From positions 27,916,769 through 27,980,768 of the forward strand of contig CM068588.1 of the NCBI GenBank assembly GCA_035048485.1: a stretch of DNA of 64,000 nucleotides, given 5' to 3'. Shown here one piece after another: positions 33,001 to 44,110 of the stretch (position 1 is the first letter of the stretch; each line of letters starts with the position of its first letter). This DNA is from Pteria penguin. Its lineage: Eukaryota > Mollusca > Bivalvia > Pterioida > Pteriidae. The notes beneath the pieces are model-generated. The model was given only the letters and a program-made list of their open reading frames with translations. It searched no databases and had not been told where the DNA came from. Made by a program: the position numbers and the translations under genes.

Positions 33001-36000
33001 AGTTCAGTAGGAAAGATTACCTGAATGGACCGCATTTCCCGATTCATCTCATTACACTTCTGATGAGGCCTCTTAAAGGCCGGTGTAATATAGTAGTTTT
33101 TCCCCCGGAAAAATGGCTATATAGTAGTTTTTCCCCATGGCGGAAAAACTACTATATAGTAGTCTTTCCCCCATAGTAGTTTTCCCCCTTATGTAACGGT
33201 TTGGAAATTATACACGTTCGTTCTGTTTCAGTCAGATAACATTTGAAATACAAATGTACTATAGTAAGAGCCTGTGGATCAAACCGATGGTGTTATGGTT
33301 AATGTGTTTCTATATACTGTTAAGTGTTTTGTTTGTGTGTGTTTATTTTTTATTTTATTTATTTATTTACAAGTCTTTCTTTTTATATATTTACCATAGT
33401 ATGCTAATTTCTTCTATTATTTCATTGTTAAAACTGTCGTTTACTTGCGTATAGATGGCAGTCATGACGTCAGGCTGTGACTCAAAATTCGATCCCAGGC
33501 AACTTTTCGTAATACATCATAACTAGGAATTTATTAATCAAAATGTTCCAATGATAAATATAAGAGTTGAACGTGCAAGAATTCCGTGAACATTCATTTC
33601 CTAAATAAATTAAGATAGATGCATTATAAATATCACAATTTCGCTCATCGTGTACAGAGCACATGATGAACATTAGAATAACAGAAGGGAATTCCACCCA
33701 GGTGTTCACGATTTGCAATCTACGACAAGGCTTGTCTAGTCGCAGATGTTATAAATCATGAGCACAAGAATGTGATCTCCTTGTCCCTTACGCAAAGTAT
33801 GAAAGGTTTCATCTTAAAATATCTATATGCTAAGTTTCAAAGCTCTACGCCCTTTTGTGTAGAAGATATAGTCAAGGTTAAAGTTTTTTGAAAAGTAGGT
33901 CACACTATGAGGTCAAGGTCATTAGGTCAAAAGTCATGGTCCCCAATAAAAGATCTTATCACAAGTAATCTATAAATGAAGTTCAAAAACCATTCTCCTT
34001 TTTGTACAAAAGATACAGCCAATGTTTAAGTTTTTGAAAAGGCAGAGCATCAAGGTCAAAGTGACTAGTTAAAAAATCATGGTCCCAAATAAAAGGTCTC
34101 ATCACAAGAAAACTATATGTCTAGTTTCAAAGCCTTGTACCTCTTGGTACAAACGATATAGTCAAGGTTTTTGCCACAGGGTAAGAATCACAGACAGGTC
34201 AAAAACTAGATGCACCCGAATTTCATTCCGGGGGCATAAAAACGAACTTGTTTTTCTTTTTTCCATTTGTATATATAGAGATTTTTCGGATGAAATAAGG
34301 GTATCTCGAAAGAAATTCTAGTAGATAAATCTCTGTTCTAAATATATGCATTTGTATGTGGAAAAGAGATCAAAATTGAAGACATTTTTACTTAAGAAAA
34401 TGAGATATCTCTAAATTAATTGGATATATCTCCGTATCAAAATTGGAGATATCTCTATTTTGAATAGAAATCTATTTATTGTTAACAAGGTAACAAGCTG
34501 GATTTACCGACATGTATGTGTAATAAGAAAATCCGGAATTTCACATTGGGAGGAGGGGATCCACTATATAGTGGTTAATCCCCGGTGTAAAATGGCTATA
34601 AGAGGGGGGGGGGGATGGCTATATAGCCAAATTTCCCCCGGGGGAAAAACTACTATGTAGCCATTTTTCGGGGGGGGGGCTACTGTATGGCCATTTTCCG
34701 GGGGAAATGGCTAGGGGGAAAACTACTGTATAACACCGGTTCACACTATGTAATTGATCTCACGAGACAAATTGCATGTAACTTTATTTGCATGCGACCC
34801 GAAGTAAACAAGCAGCTACCTATTTTATATGATTTCGCTAATTTTCCCTACAGATAAGTAAACAAATATTTATTTTTTATGTAATATTGGTCTTTTTATA
34901 GAAGATCAATGCATGACTTTTACTTGGGTTTGGGCATTTGTATAGTACTTGGTGTCAAGAAGAGTAAGTCAGTACCACACTAGGTATATGATATGCATGT
35001 TGCATGCATGGTCCGAATGAAATGCTTGTCGTTATTCTGTATAGAAACTTGGTTCTGAATTCTGAATTATGATTACTTCATATGATGTATAAATATACTA
35101 AGAAAAAAGAAAAGAAATTCGTACCGCATTCCATTTTAACTTCCTGACTTTATACAGGAACATGAAATTATAAACGTTAATGTCGTTACAAACAAGGGTG
35201 TGTTTTCTCTACAGCATGCACGCGCAGGCCGATATAAACTACCGAATACTCAATTTGGCATTCGTACTCTTCTGGTGAATGACAAGGTCTGACAAGGTCT
35301 GGCTGAGATGCATGTGAAATATGTATGATTGGTATGAGTGATATTCACTTTGTATGCATTGTTCGACTAAGTTGTATGCATTTTTCAAATGAATTCCATG
35401 TTGTACATATCAATAGTCCAAGTGAGAAACATGTATGTATGGTCCGAATGAGATGCATTTTGTGCATGGTCCTAGCGAGAGTCATGTTTTATGCATGATC
35501 CAAGAGAGAGACATGTTTTATGCATGGTCCAAGCGAGAGACATGTTTTATGCATGGTCCAAGAGAGAGACATGTTTTATGCAATGTTCGAGTGAAATCTT
35601 AACGTAACCGCATTCTGTCTAAGCCTTCCAAAATTCGGATCATATCATTTTGGGATCTTCTTGTGCATGGTGCCTTAGTGTACTCAAATACATAAAATTC
35701 TACAATCTAAAACAATTAGTCAACAAATCACCGACGGAATAAAAGACCTTTTACCTAGTGATAGAGCTGTGATATGTAAGATACTGACCAAAGAATGGCA
35801 ATGGAATTGCACAATTAAAGTTTACTCAACTATTGTAATATAACTTAGGCAGGGTGTACACAGTATTTATATTCAAATGTCTTTTTCAGTAACTGTAGCA
35901 CAAGCAAAACTATCATGAATGGAATAAATGAAGGTAAGTAAGTAAAATAATGTATGAATATATATATGTATGTATATAAAGTATGGATATAATAAATGTA

Positions 36001-39000
36001 AGGAAATATAAACGAGTCTCAAATTCGTTCACCGTATGTGTACATCGACAATTGCCTCAGCAGTGATTCTCTAGGCCGAAATGTAGACATCGGAAGAATA
36101 GATATTTTAGATATTTTATTATATATTCAAAGTCAATACAGAGGCACTGATGGCTTCGCTTATGATACTCCCGGGAACAAATAGTCCAAGAGCACATGTT
36201 AAAGGGACTGCGATACATTTCATATAACATTTATTTTGACTATGCATAGTGGAACAATTTCTTTTTCGTCTTTGTGTTCCAGACATTAATTGTTAGTGTT
36301 GCTAGTAATACAGGACTCGTTAATTCATCAGGGGTTGATAGTTTGGCCTTTGTTCCAATAAATGTCCACTATGGTACCTTAATACCAGAGTGATTTTGAA
36401 TTTGCAGTAGCATTAGGTACAAATTGTGCATATGGTGCAGCAAGTTAATAGAGGTATATTTTGTCTTTTTTATCATAACCACTGGGTCCATACTTTTATA
36501 AAACGAGGTTTCACCACCTTTGCTATATGTGCTACTGTATTGAAAAAAACCCCCAAAACTTACTATTATGAAAATCTTGAAGCATAGCTCTATTCTGAGA
36601 TAGTGATTTTCCCTTCTAGGCCCCCGTACTAATCGGTTTGCTCTTCGAGTATTTTAGCTTTCCTCAGTTTGGCCTATGTCTCACTGAAGTGACATAAACT
36701 GTCGCAATGAGCGTATGGCGCAATTAATCATAGGTATCATTACATGTATATATTTTTCTATGTTCATTACTACCACTGGGTAGGAATAAATATAAAGTGT
36801 TTCTGTACTGTCTAGAAAGTAATAGCGGTAAATATGTTATTATGTTGATTACCTTTGTATATTATTTTTATTTGCAGTATATTTACATTTTCATGCTGTC
36901 ATATTATATTACTGTAACAGGATGCCCATTAGGTAAAATCGGAACAAATTGTACAGAGACATGTCCTTCAATGTATTATGGAGCTGGCTATGAATCTAAA
37001 TGCAATTGTGCATCTGAAATCTGTTCACCAGAATTAGGATGTATATTTGTAAAGGGTGAGAAAATTTCAATTTCTGATTTGATTTTTAGGGGTGTTCATA
37101 TTTATTTTCATATTTAGTTCGTATAATGATCCCCTTAAACACACTTATTCTTATAAACTTGTTCTGAAGTTGAGTGGCAATGTTACTTTAATTTTGTGTT
37201 GAAAAGTTTTTATCGTTTTGTTGGGCATTTATGGGTATGAGGGAGTGTCAAAGAAAAAGAAAAGGCATTTATACCCCCTTTATATCTTATATGTTTGCTT
37301 TTTCACAACAACATAACATCTTGATATTTCAGTGCTTCATATTTTACTTTGAACCATTTACAGTTAATGTGTAAAATAATTCTTTTCCCGTGATAAAAAT
37401 ATGTTCTTTCACATAAATGCACTGTAAATATGCATGGGAATTAAACAGTTCTCTATCAGTATAACTCTCCTTAAAATTATGATACTATATTTAAGTATTA
37501 TATTCATACCAGTTTATTTATATAACTACACTTATATAACAGCAATTGTTTGTTTGTTTATGCACGTGTATGTCTGTAAATAGGAACTACAAATTCTTAT
37601 TCATAATCCTGAGTAATCGTTTAATTTCATTTTCGAAGGGAAACCTACATATCTTATTTTGTGGTGCACATTACTTGTTACATGTATCCTAGCAATCGGC
37701 GTTGTCATCTTCATTCAGCGGCGATATTGGTAAGATTTATCCGCTCTAGCCAGCAGGAGACATTCACTTTTCGTAGGCGCTTAAATTCCATCAACATTTA
37801 ATATACGTTTTACCACATACAGCTTTTAACTGTTTTTGCCTTCGTGCTGATGTAGAATACACTTACCTAGTGTATAGTTTTATTATTTTCTCAAATCTCA
37901 CTGCATCTGATTCCGTTATTCCATTGAAAATTAATTTGCCCTCGAATTTCAAGCTAGTTACAAATATAGAGGTTTTAGCTATTTATTTTGATGGGTCTAA
38001 AATTCACTTGTATTTACTACGATTTTTAACATAATAGGATGTTGATGTGATGGTATTGTCTACCATCATAAAGAAGTTTTGTCCGGTCAGTGTAACAGAT
38101 CCTTCTTGAACTTCAAATATACATGTAGATGTATCTATCTCTGGATTAAGTTTCTGAAAGACAACATTCAATTAAAGACAACTTTTTAATTTTTAAGATA
38201 CAACACCAATATAAAATAAAATATTCGTCTCAATCTCAGTCTCATAACTTGTGCATTAATATAAATACGAAATAACTCCATTGTATGTACATTAAATTGA
38301 TTGATTGATTGATTATTGTTTTACGTCACACCACGAATATTTCACGTATATGGTGACGGCATCAGCCTGATGCGGGGCATATAAATTTTGACCTTTGCAA
38401 CGGACCCACCCGAAGCAGCCATACATACCACGACACGGGGCCTCGGCTTTTACTGTCTCATCCGAAAGACATGACACCGGCATGGCCAGAGCGGGAATCG
38501 AACCCCGGCCTCCCGATTAGGAGTCCAGCGCGATACCACTAGGCCACGCCGGCTTTATGTACATTAAAATATTATGTATAATGATTTGTGTGAGGTTGAA
38601 AGTCCGAGGCAGTAAATTCATATAAGATGTTTGTCTTTCGATTTATAATTGAATACTTGGTTCAGTTTTATTAACTCTGATTTTATGATAGTGAGGCCCA
38701 TCGCATATGACTAAGTTCAAATTGATCAAAATGCGTTGTTTGCAATTTTCACATCAATAATGTATCGAGAAATATTTTTAACATGTAAATCAGAATCATT
38801 AGAATATTCATTTTGTTTTCTTCTCGATTCTTAAATTTCATCTCATTTTGAGTAGAAATAAAGAAATTACGGCAATTTGTAAATAGCTAAAATCATTAAA
38901 ATATTTAAGGATAACGCGGCGGTACTGCGAGGTGTTTATTTTAACTTGTAATTAACGGCGCGCTTAGAATCAATGAGCATAAAAGCGATATGTTCACTGG

Positions 39001-41624
39001 AGTTGACCGGGGTCACGGTTGTATTAAATCCAGTGAAGTGAGGTGTTTCAGGTAAATACGTCCATTAACTGTAAACAGCTGATCGCCGAAGCGAAAACGA
39101 TGGGCGATACGGGCACACATTAGTTTTTTAAATCTACAATTTTCAGTTTTTATTCATTTCTACCGGCTCATTATATGCGATAAGTATGTTGCCCCCGATT
39201 CAATTGATACCATTTTTATAAAAATATACCTAGAAATGACTACAGTCCATTAAAAAACAGAAAGATAACGTCATCCTATCTGCCAAAACAAACGGCCATG
39301 TTGTTTTAACGATACAAAACAAAACAATGCCTAAAGTAATTATGAAGTAATTATGATTATCCTTTTATTTACAAAGTTTTATTTATCAAAAGTTTCATTT
39401 CATCATTCATAATAAACCTACATAAATTTGAAGCACGGCGTGGCCGCGTGGATTAACACTAACCATGAACGATTATAACATTCTAATTGATAATTATTGG
39501 TATTTACATTAATTAAACATTTGACGATTTTATATAGTTTATTGTAATTTTGTAGCTCTATTATTAACACTGTATGATTTTACACGAGTTTCCTCTGACT
39601 AGGCGACTTCCACGTACATGTATATAATTATCTACAGAAATACACATTTCAATGTAATTAATACCAAGAATTGAGATTTTGTTTATATCTAAAACCTTAA
39701 TTTTAGCATTCCATAGAAGTTGTGTAGCTGTGAATACAGAGCCTAGTCCTGTAGTAGACGACATTGATGTCACAATCCAGACAATCAGCACAGACGTAAC
39801 AGATCCATGATGACAAAGTCTTGAATATTGTATTAACTTGTCTATTTAAAAGTTCCCTAATTTGTCCTCAGTTGATGAACATTGAGTAGCTATAGTGAAA
39901 GGAACTTGTTTTTTTAAAAGTACCCTAATTTCATCCTAGCTGATGAATTTCCAGTAGTGAAAAACTGGGTTTATTAAAGGTGGTTTTATTACATGTTGAT
40001 ATAAACGTGAATGTACAATTAAAGTTTAAGTTTACATCTGATTCAAAGCACATGCAGGTGTGAGCAGAAATCTACATTACATATGTTAGCATATTTTGTA
40101 AAACGCAATAATGATAATGGAAGAAAAAGGAATTGGAGAGCACTGTCACGTTTATGTTTTTTGTTCACGACTTCATGTAAAAGTCAGTCTAATTTACTTG
40201 ATTATTTGATATTTTCTTTGTAGTGCATTTGATATGAAGACGCTAATTTCAATTATATATAATATTTGTTTAGTAATTGGTGTTTGACATTATGTAAAAT
40301 GTGTATTGTATGGAATATGCAGTGTAGAGATCACGTCGATGGTAAACATGTTGAATAAAATAATATTTAAGAACTGTGTTAATTTTCCTGTCCATTGACG
40401 TGTATTGAAAAAAACCAATAGTCAAACTTAGTGTAATCTGCGAAGTTATTTCTTATACTTTAATTTTCAAAGACTTAAAACAAATATTATATGGGAAAAT
40501 GATTTAATATCCCGCAAAACGATTTAGGTCGAAAAACTGACAAATCAAACTTCAGCACAAGCCCCCACTTAGTATAAATTTACTATATAATATACAAAAG
40601 ATTTACAGAAAAAAAACCCTAATTTTATCTTTCTATTTTTATTTCTTCAATGAAAATCTCATATTTTCTAGTGGTGAACAGACCCCCCCCCCCTTCCGAA
40701 ATTTTTCGGAAAACGTAAGTGTAAACGATGGGGTCGGGGCCTTGAGCAAGCATAAACTTTTGATCACGTCACATATGTATGTACAGTTAACACCCTGTAC
40801 AAACTTAACGGCATGTAAGATAGTAGATCTATAATTATCATTCAACTATCTAGATTAATGTATTTTATGTTATTTATCAAAGCTGGCAAAGAAATTCAAG
40901 ATGTTTGAAATAAGATTTTTCTAAGTCATGTATAAAGCTCAAATATATTTACATTATAGATAGTTTTATTGAATTAAAACATGTATTTTGAAAATGATTG
41001 AAAATAGAGATGAATGATATCCATCAATGTTTTAAGGTATACATTTTTACTGCAATAAAATGTCAAATAGAATTCAAACTCTGGTATTGAGAAAAGTCAT
41101 AACTTCTCTGTCTCCTACCACCATAAACATAAACGCTTACTGTAGTGTTGTGGAGCAGTTGCTAGGTAGTATCTCATACACTATGTGAAACAATGAAAGT
41201 CATTATTTTATAAGTATTATTTATTCTGTCATATGTAATACGGATGAATAGTCAATAATGTATACATAGTAATATTTTATGTCTATAGATACCTGCAACA
41301 TATTTCTTGCCTCTGTATACCTTTTGCTTCACATGCAACAAGTAACTATAACCAAGTAAATTGAATAAATAATAAGTTTAATGTATCTTTGAAATGTATC
41401 TTAATTTACCGTTTAAAATACCTTTAAGAAGTATACAAGTGTATACACACATTGATGCAGATTTTGACAGATGTTGTAACATCTGTGATGTACGAGGCCG
41501 GAATTCCGAAATATGGGCAGAGACAGAAAGAAATGTTAGGTGGTCAAATAACAGAATTCACACTTTGTCTTACGAAAGATTTCAACTAGAAAAGACAAGT
41601 AAAAACTCTGACTATCTCAGATAA
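29926..41624 (+). CDS. receptor gene 2: single-EGF TM protein (3' end tentative)
   Basis: Clear exons: signal peptide 29926-30005, 44-nt exon 35890-35933, EGF C 36921-37055 and TM 37639-37729. Phases are 2,1,1,2, as in gene 3, and no extra EGF exon fits the 1-kb gap before EGF C. The product has a ~26-residue signal peptide, a short N-terminal stretch, one EGF module and one helix. After the TM exon no good copy of the 32-nt juxtamembrane exon is found. A candidate tail exon (41461-41624) ends the span given here; a possible linker at 41146-41165 has the right phases but a weak donor. EGF C lacks one of the eight cysteines. The gene may be decaying at its 3' side, or it may use a different tail. 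Confidence 0.55.
30160..30990. repeat. CATGGTCCGAGTGAGA minisatellite in gene 2 intron 1
   Basis: Imperfect ~28-32 base units with GCATGGTCCGAGTGAGACACATGTTGTGT recur through the interval. The array resumes at 31640-31870 after a hAT-like insertion, and a cleaner stretch is at 35290-35600. The open frames across it are artefacts. Confidence 0.7.
30992..31626 (-). mobile_element. hAT-like element remnant with BED-type finger
   Basis: The left end AAGGGATGAAACGATAT and the right end ATATCGTTTCACCCTTG are inverted repeats. On the - strand, the frame at 31228-31656 contains C-G-L-R-R-H-C-F followed by YTTGNSSNMATHMTRHH. This is the C-x-C ... GNxSNMxxHxxxxH arrangement of a BED zinc finger, found in hAT transposases. 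The remainder of the transposase is missing. The element sits inside the CATGGTCC minisatellite, which continues on both sides. Confidence 0.55.
31640..31870. repeat. continuation of CATGGTCC minisatellite
   Basis: Further degenerate units (for example GATACATGTATGTACAATCC and GCATGTTCGGGGTGAGATATATG) on the far side of the hAT-like insertion. Confidence 0.5.
31930..32250 (+). mobile_element. 3' end of dispersed retroelement family
   Basis: Shares CTTCTTAAGAAGCCTGTTGAT, CTTGTTCTCTATATGGA, CCCGTAAACCGGTTAACC, ATCGGTATCGT and TTTGTCAGATGTCTTCTG with 7560-7975. It is clearly a copy of the same 3' region, without the coding part. Confidence 0.55.
33078..34738. mobile_element. candidate 1.66-kb inverted-repeat element
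   Basis: The left end CCGGTGTAATATAGTAGTTTT and the right end AAAACTACTGTATAACACCGG are inverted copies. Inside both ends the motifs CTATATAGTAGTTTTTCCCC and CCCCCGGAAAA(A)TGGC recur as further palindromic pieces. The centre holds a TTGACC-type dispersed repeat (33800-34240) and no transposase. It could be one foldback element, or two inverted MITEs. Confidence 0.4.
33800..34240 (+). repeat. dispersed TTGACC-type repeat
   Basis: Three internal sub-repeats of AGATATAGTCAAGGTT(A)AAG, each followed by GGTCA...AGGTCAAAAGTCATGGTCCC, ending at CATTCCGGGGGCATAAAAACG. This end matches the GATCCGGGGGCATAAAAACG of the 5190-5545 copy. Confidence 0.5.
35290..35600. repeat. GCATGGTCCAAGCGAGAGACATGTT minisatellite
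   Basis: At least four consecutive ~31-base units (about 35464-35590) in which ATGTTTTATGCATGGTCCAA alternates with GCGAGAGAC or GAGAGAGAC. They are flanked by more diverged units related to the 30160-30990 array. Confidence 0.75.
35890..35933 (+). CDS. gene 2 exon 2 (44 nt)
   Basis: Acceptor CTTTTTCAG, donor GTAAGTAAG, phase 2 in and phase 1 out. It encodes NCSTSKTIMNGINE after the split codon, with a predicted N-C-S glycosylation sequon. The exon at 47966-48009 is the paralogue (NCSTSNTIDNGVNK). Flanking intron sequence is also similar (ACCTTTTACCTAGTGA at 35748 and 47588). Confidence 0.65.
36921..37055 (+). CDS. gene 2 EGF C exon
   Basis: 135-nt exon, acceptor CTGTAACAG, donor GTGAGA, phase 1-1. 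Product GCPLGKIGTNC...SPELGCIFVK. It has seven cysteines: the fourth is replaced by Y (GAGYESKC, where paralogues have C before ESKC), and one serine is deleted (NCASEIC). Confidence 0.8.
37639..37729 (+). CDS. gene 2 transmembrane exon
   Basis: 91-nt exon, acceptor TTTTCGAAG, donor GTAAGA, phase 1 in and phase 2 out. KPTYLILWCTLL leads into a hydrophobic run ending VVIFIQRRYW. One codon shorter than in genes 1 and 3. Confidence 0.8.
38297..38555 (-). mobile_element. tRNA-derived SINE with perfect 13-bp target-site duplication
   Basis: Flanked by TATGTACATTAAA at 38284-38296 and 38556-38568. The - strand head is complementary to GGGAATCGAACCCCGGCC (B box) and CCACTAGGCCACGCCGGC (A-box side). 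The core contains GTCTCATCCGAAAGACATG, and the tail is the TTGATTGATTGATT end. The perfect duplication marks a fairly recent insertion, here in an intron (or the 3' flank) of gene 2. Confidence 0.9.
38569..41460. other. intron or intergenic; no firm exon
   Basis: About 2.9 kb. A frame ending in TGA at about 39808, after an acceptor-like TTTTAG at 39702, encodes a short acidic stretch (VNTEPSPVVDDIDV). Its entry phase does not match the TM exon, so I do not annotate it as an exon. A 20-nt segment at 41146-41165 has phases 2/1 but poor splice sites. Nothing else coding is evident. Confidence 0.3.
41461..41624 (+). CDS. candidate tail exon of receptor gene 2
   Basis: Acceptor ACATTGATGCAG, phase 1 entry, open to TAA at 41622-41624 (54 codons). 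It starts DFDRCCNICDVRGR, with a cysteine pair near the membrane side as in the ECRKLCRCC tails. It ends SYERFQLEKTSKNSDYLR, giving two tyrosine motifs. Decayed repeats of the last part follow the stop (for example CGTACGACAGAATACAAAAG and TCTGACTACGTCGTATGA at 41820-41880). There is no proven splice connection. Confidence 0.35.
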
Positions 41625-41904
41625 TAGTAGAGACTAAATTGGTACAACGTCATTATGACTGAAATGCGTGATACTGTATTATCAGAGTAAAAACTTTTTA
41701 ACAAGGACTTCGATCCAATATGGACGCTAACATTTCGGACAATGATTCTTATATAAAGCGCATAAAGTAAGATAACTGCCTCCTTCGTATGACAGAGTTC
41801 ATCCAGGATATAAGTGATGTCTGCGTACGACAGAATACAAAAGAAAGACTGAAGGTAAAAGTTCTGACTACGTCGTATGACTGAATTCACCAAGGAAATA
41901 GAGA

Positions 41905-41997
41905 TTTGGGTTCGGTTCCATAAGCCTCTCAGAGCCAATGGCCGCCATCTTGGATCACAGATCGGATCACAGGCTCTAGCAAACCGAACCAACTGAT
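41905..41997. repeat. short foldback (MITE-like) element
   Basis: Starts TTGGGTTCGGTTCCATAAGCC and ends GGCTCTAGCAAACCGAACCAA. The outer parts are inverted copies around ~60 bases containing GGCCGCCATCTTGGATC. No coding capacity. Confidence 0.45.
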
Positions 41998-42065
41998 TAA
42001 TATAAATACCATACGATAGGAGTCTAGGGACATCGCCATCTAAATAAGGGAAATTAACAATAGGA

Positions 42066-42290
42066 TTGATTGATTATTGTCTTACGTTACTCCACGATTT
42101 TTTCACGTATATAGTGACGGTATTTGCCTGATGCATTGCATACAAATTTAGACATCTGCAAAGGACCCACCCGAAGCAGTGGGGGATCTTTTGCGTGACA
42201 CGGGACCTCGGTTTGTACTGTCTCACCCGTAAGACAGAACACGGTGTGCCCAGGGCGGGAATCGAATCCGGGACCTCTCGATTACGATCA
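42066..42290 (-). mobile_element. tRNA-derived SINE, - orientation
   Basis: TTGATTGATTATTGTCTTACG end, core CTGTCTCACCCGTAAGACAG, and B-box complement CGGGAATCGAATCCGGG. More diverged than the 38.3-kb copy; no clear target-site duplication. Confidence 0.7.
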
Positions 42291-42299
42291 AATAATTTT

Positions 42300-42640
42300 G
42301 ATATTTAAGTCCAAGAAAAGTGTTTCTGATCAGAAGTATTGGTTTTGTTTAATTGAAGTTCAGGTGGAGAAATTTCAGTAATGTATTTTTCAATTTAGGG
42401 TTATCGATTAATAAATTATCTTCAAGATATGTAGAGTTCTTTTGAACTTGATGTTGAATGTTGATGTTGAATCGAATGCAATATAAAAATAAATCTCTTA
42501 TAAGGGGAACCCAGTTAGTGCCCATTGGAATCTCAATAATCTGTTTGACAATAAAGCCCTCAGCCGGATTCGGTCCTTTATTCTTGATAGAGTTCAACTT
42601 CAACAAATAGACTTTTCTTGGCCATGCCTTCATATCTCAA
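42300..42640 (-). pseudogene. reverse transcriptase fragment, Penelope-like family (copy E)
   Basis: The frame 42349-42633 (-) retains EIPMGTNWVPLIRDLFLYC, matching the PMGTNCAPLLADLFLYSYE block with several substitutions, and then NNLLIDNPKLKN in place of the catalytic region. Short and dead. Confidence 0.5.
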
Positions 42641-42659
42641 GCTGAAAAATGGTAGCAAT

Positions 42660-42812
42660 AAAAATAGAACATATATACTTTTTAATTTAGTGCAACATAA
42701 GCCTCTTCAGTGATGCTCGTGGCCAAATGATTGGAATTCTCAAAATATATAAATATTTGAAGAGCAGTGTTGAAACCAAACTGACCCAAAAGTGAACCAA
42801 AGAATCTATCTA
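42660..42812 (+). repeat. CTCTTCAGTGATG dispersed repeat
   Basis: GCCTCTTCAGTGATGCTCGTGGCCAAATGATTGGAATT...AGTGAACCAAAGAATC is almost identical to 51573-51744, inverted at 61495-61650, and decayed at 2590-2665, 36600-36720 and 32470-32590. It often accompanies a GTCGAAATGCGCATCTGGTGCAC segment. Probably the untranslated end of a retroelement (inference). Confidence 0.55.
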
Positions 42813-43179
42813 AGGACAGAGCAAGCCACAGTTGTGAATTTGTTGGTACCAGTAGGGAACTTATATTGCTTTTTCAACACCCTGACAATGTTTGTTCTTA
42901 TTTATATCAATGATCTACGAATTTATTTTCCATGGCGCGGTATAACTGAAAAATTGTTGAAAGCGACGAAAAACACCAATTAACCAACCAACGAATTTAT
43001 CTGATCCTCAAAATGTTGAAAACTCGTTTAAAGGTAACGATATAGTAATAAATGAATCAAAATCCAATTGTATATTGTTATTAAAATCTCAAAAGATAGA
43101 AAAGTAAGAAGACTTTATCAATACTTCAATAACAAACACAAAAACACAATTCTATATTTAGTGACTTCAGTGTCGTTAG

Positions 43180-44110
43180 AGAACTTCCTCGACTTCACGA
43201 ACATTTCATTATTGTTCCTGCTGACAAGGCAGCTAACAATTACACATTCCTATGTCAGGCATATTATATTAAATGTTAAATAGAAAAGCTTCGATTCATA
43301 GCTGGATCTTCTAAGTGTTCCACCAAGCCTCTTTCCATATTTCTCAACAAAATTCTAACGGAAATCAAACATGGTCTTCAGAAATACTGCTTTACTGCTT
43401 ATTCAAGATACAAGCATCTAGTTTTAGGCTACAATGACACATATTTTGTTAAGGAACAGTCTAATCCCAGCAGATAGTACACAGAAAAAAAGATCATTCA
43501 AATGTTAAAATTTCTTATACATAATATTTTGTGATATTTGATGGGAAAGTGTTGCAACATATTGTTGGCGTTCCGATGGGTACTAGCCGACATATTTTTG
43601 TACTTATTACGAAGCAGAATTCATACAGTCCCTGCTCTCCAAAGGCAATAAACAGTTAGCATCTCGGTTCAACTTTACATACAGATACATCGATGACCGA
43701 TTGTCATTTAAGGATTACCTCAGCATCATTTATCCAAAGAAACTCGAGATAAAAGATACAAATTAGAGCTCATCTTCTCCTTCATACCTCGATATACTTC
43801 TATCAGTTATTGACGATGGTTCATTAGTAACCTCTCTCTATGACAATCGTGACGATTTCAATTTCATTATTACCATCTTCCCGTTTCTGAGTAGCAACAT
43901 ACCTTCCCATCCCGTATATGGCGTATTCATTTCACAGATTATACGTTATGCCAAGGCATGCTCTAAATACGAAAATTTCGTCCTGAGATCGAGATTCTTG
44001 CCACGAAACGATATATTGAAGAACGTTTGAAATTGTCACTAAGGAAGTTCTATGGTAGATATAGGAATCTAGTGCAATTTCAAATTTTTCCTCCAAGAAT
44101 GATCTTAATT
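43180..44110 (+). pseudogene. reverse transcriptase fragment, Penelope-like family (copy F, decayed)
   Basis: Decayed blocks in order: FIIVPADKA-like near 43205, KYKHLVLGYNDTYFVKEQS near 43396-43460, QHIVGVPMGTS near 43555, FTYRYIDD near 43670, SSPSYLDILL near 43765, SLYDNRDDFNFI near 43830, and GVFISQIIRYAKAC near 43917. Multiple stops and deletions. It covers more of the N-terminal side than copies A and B. Confidence 0.55.

Noticed and set aside
39564..39791. 75-codon - strand frame, and a + strand candidate exon ending near 39808.
   Set aside because: The - strand frame has no motif. The + strand exon enters in the wrong phase for direct joining to the gene 2 TM exon.
41612..41992. 126-codon - strand frame.
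   Set aside because: It runs across the tail-like repeats and a short foldback element in the opposite sense; no domain seen.
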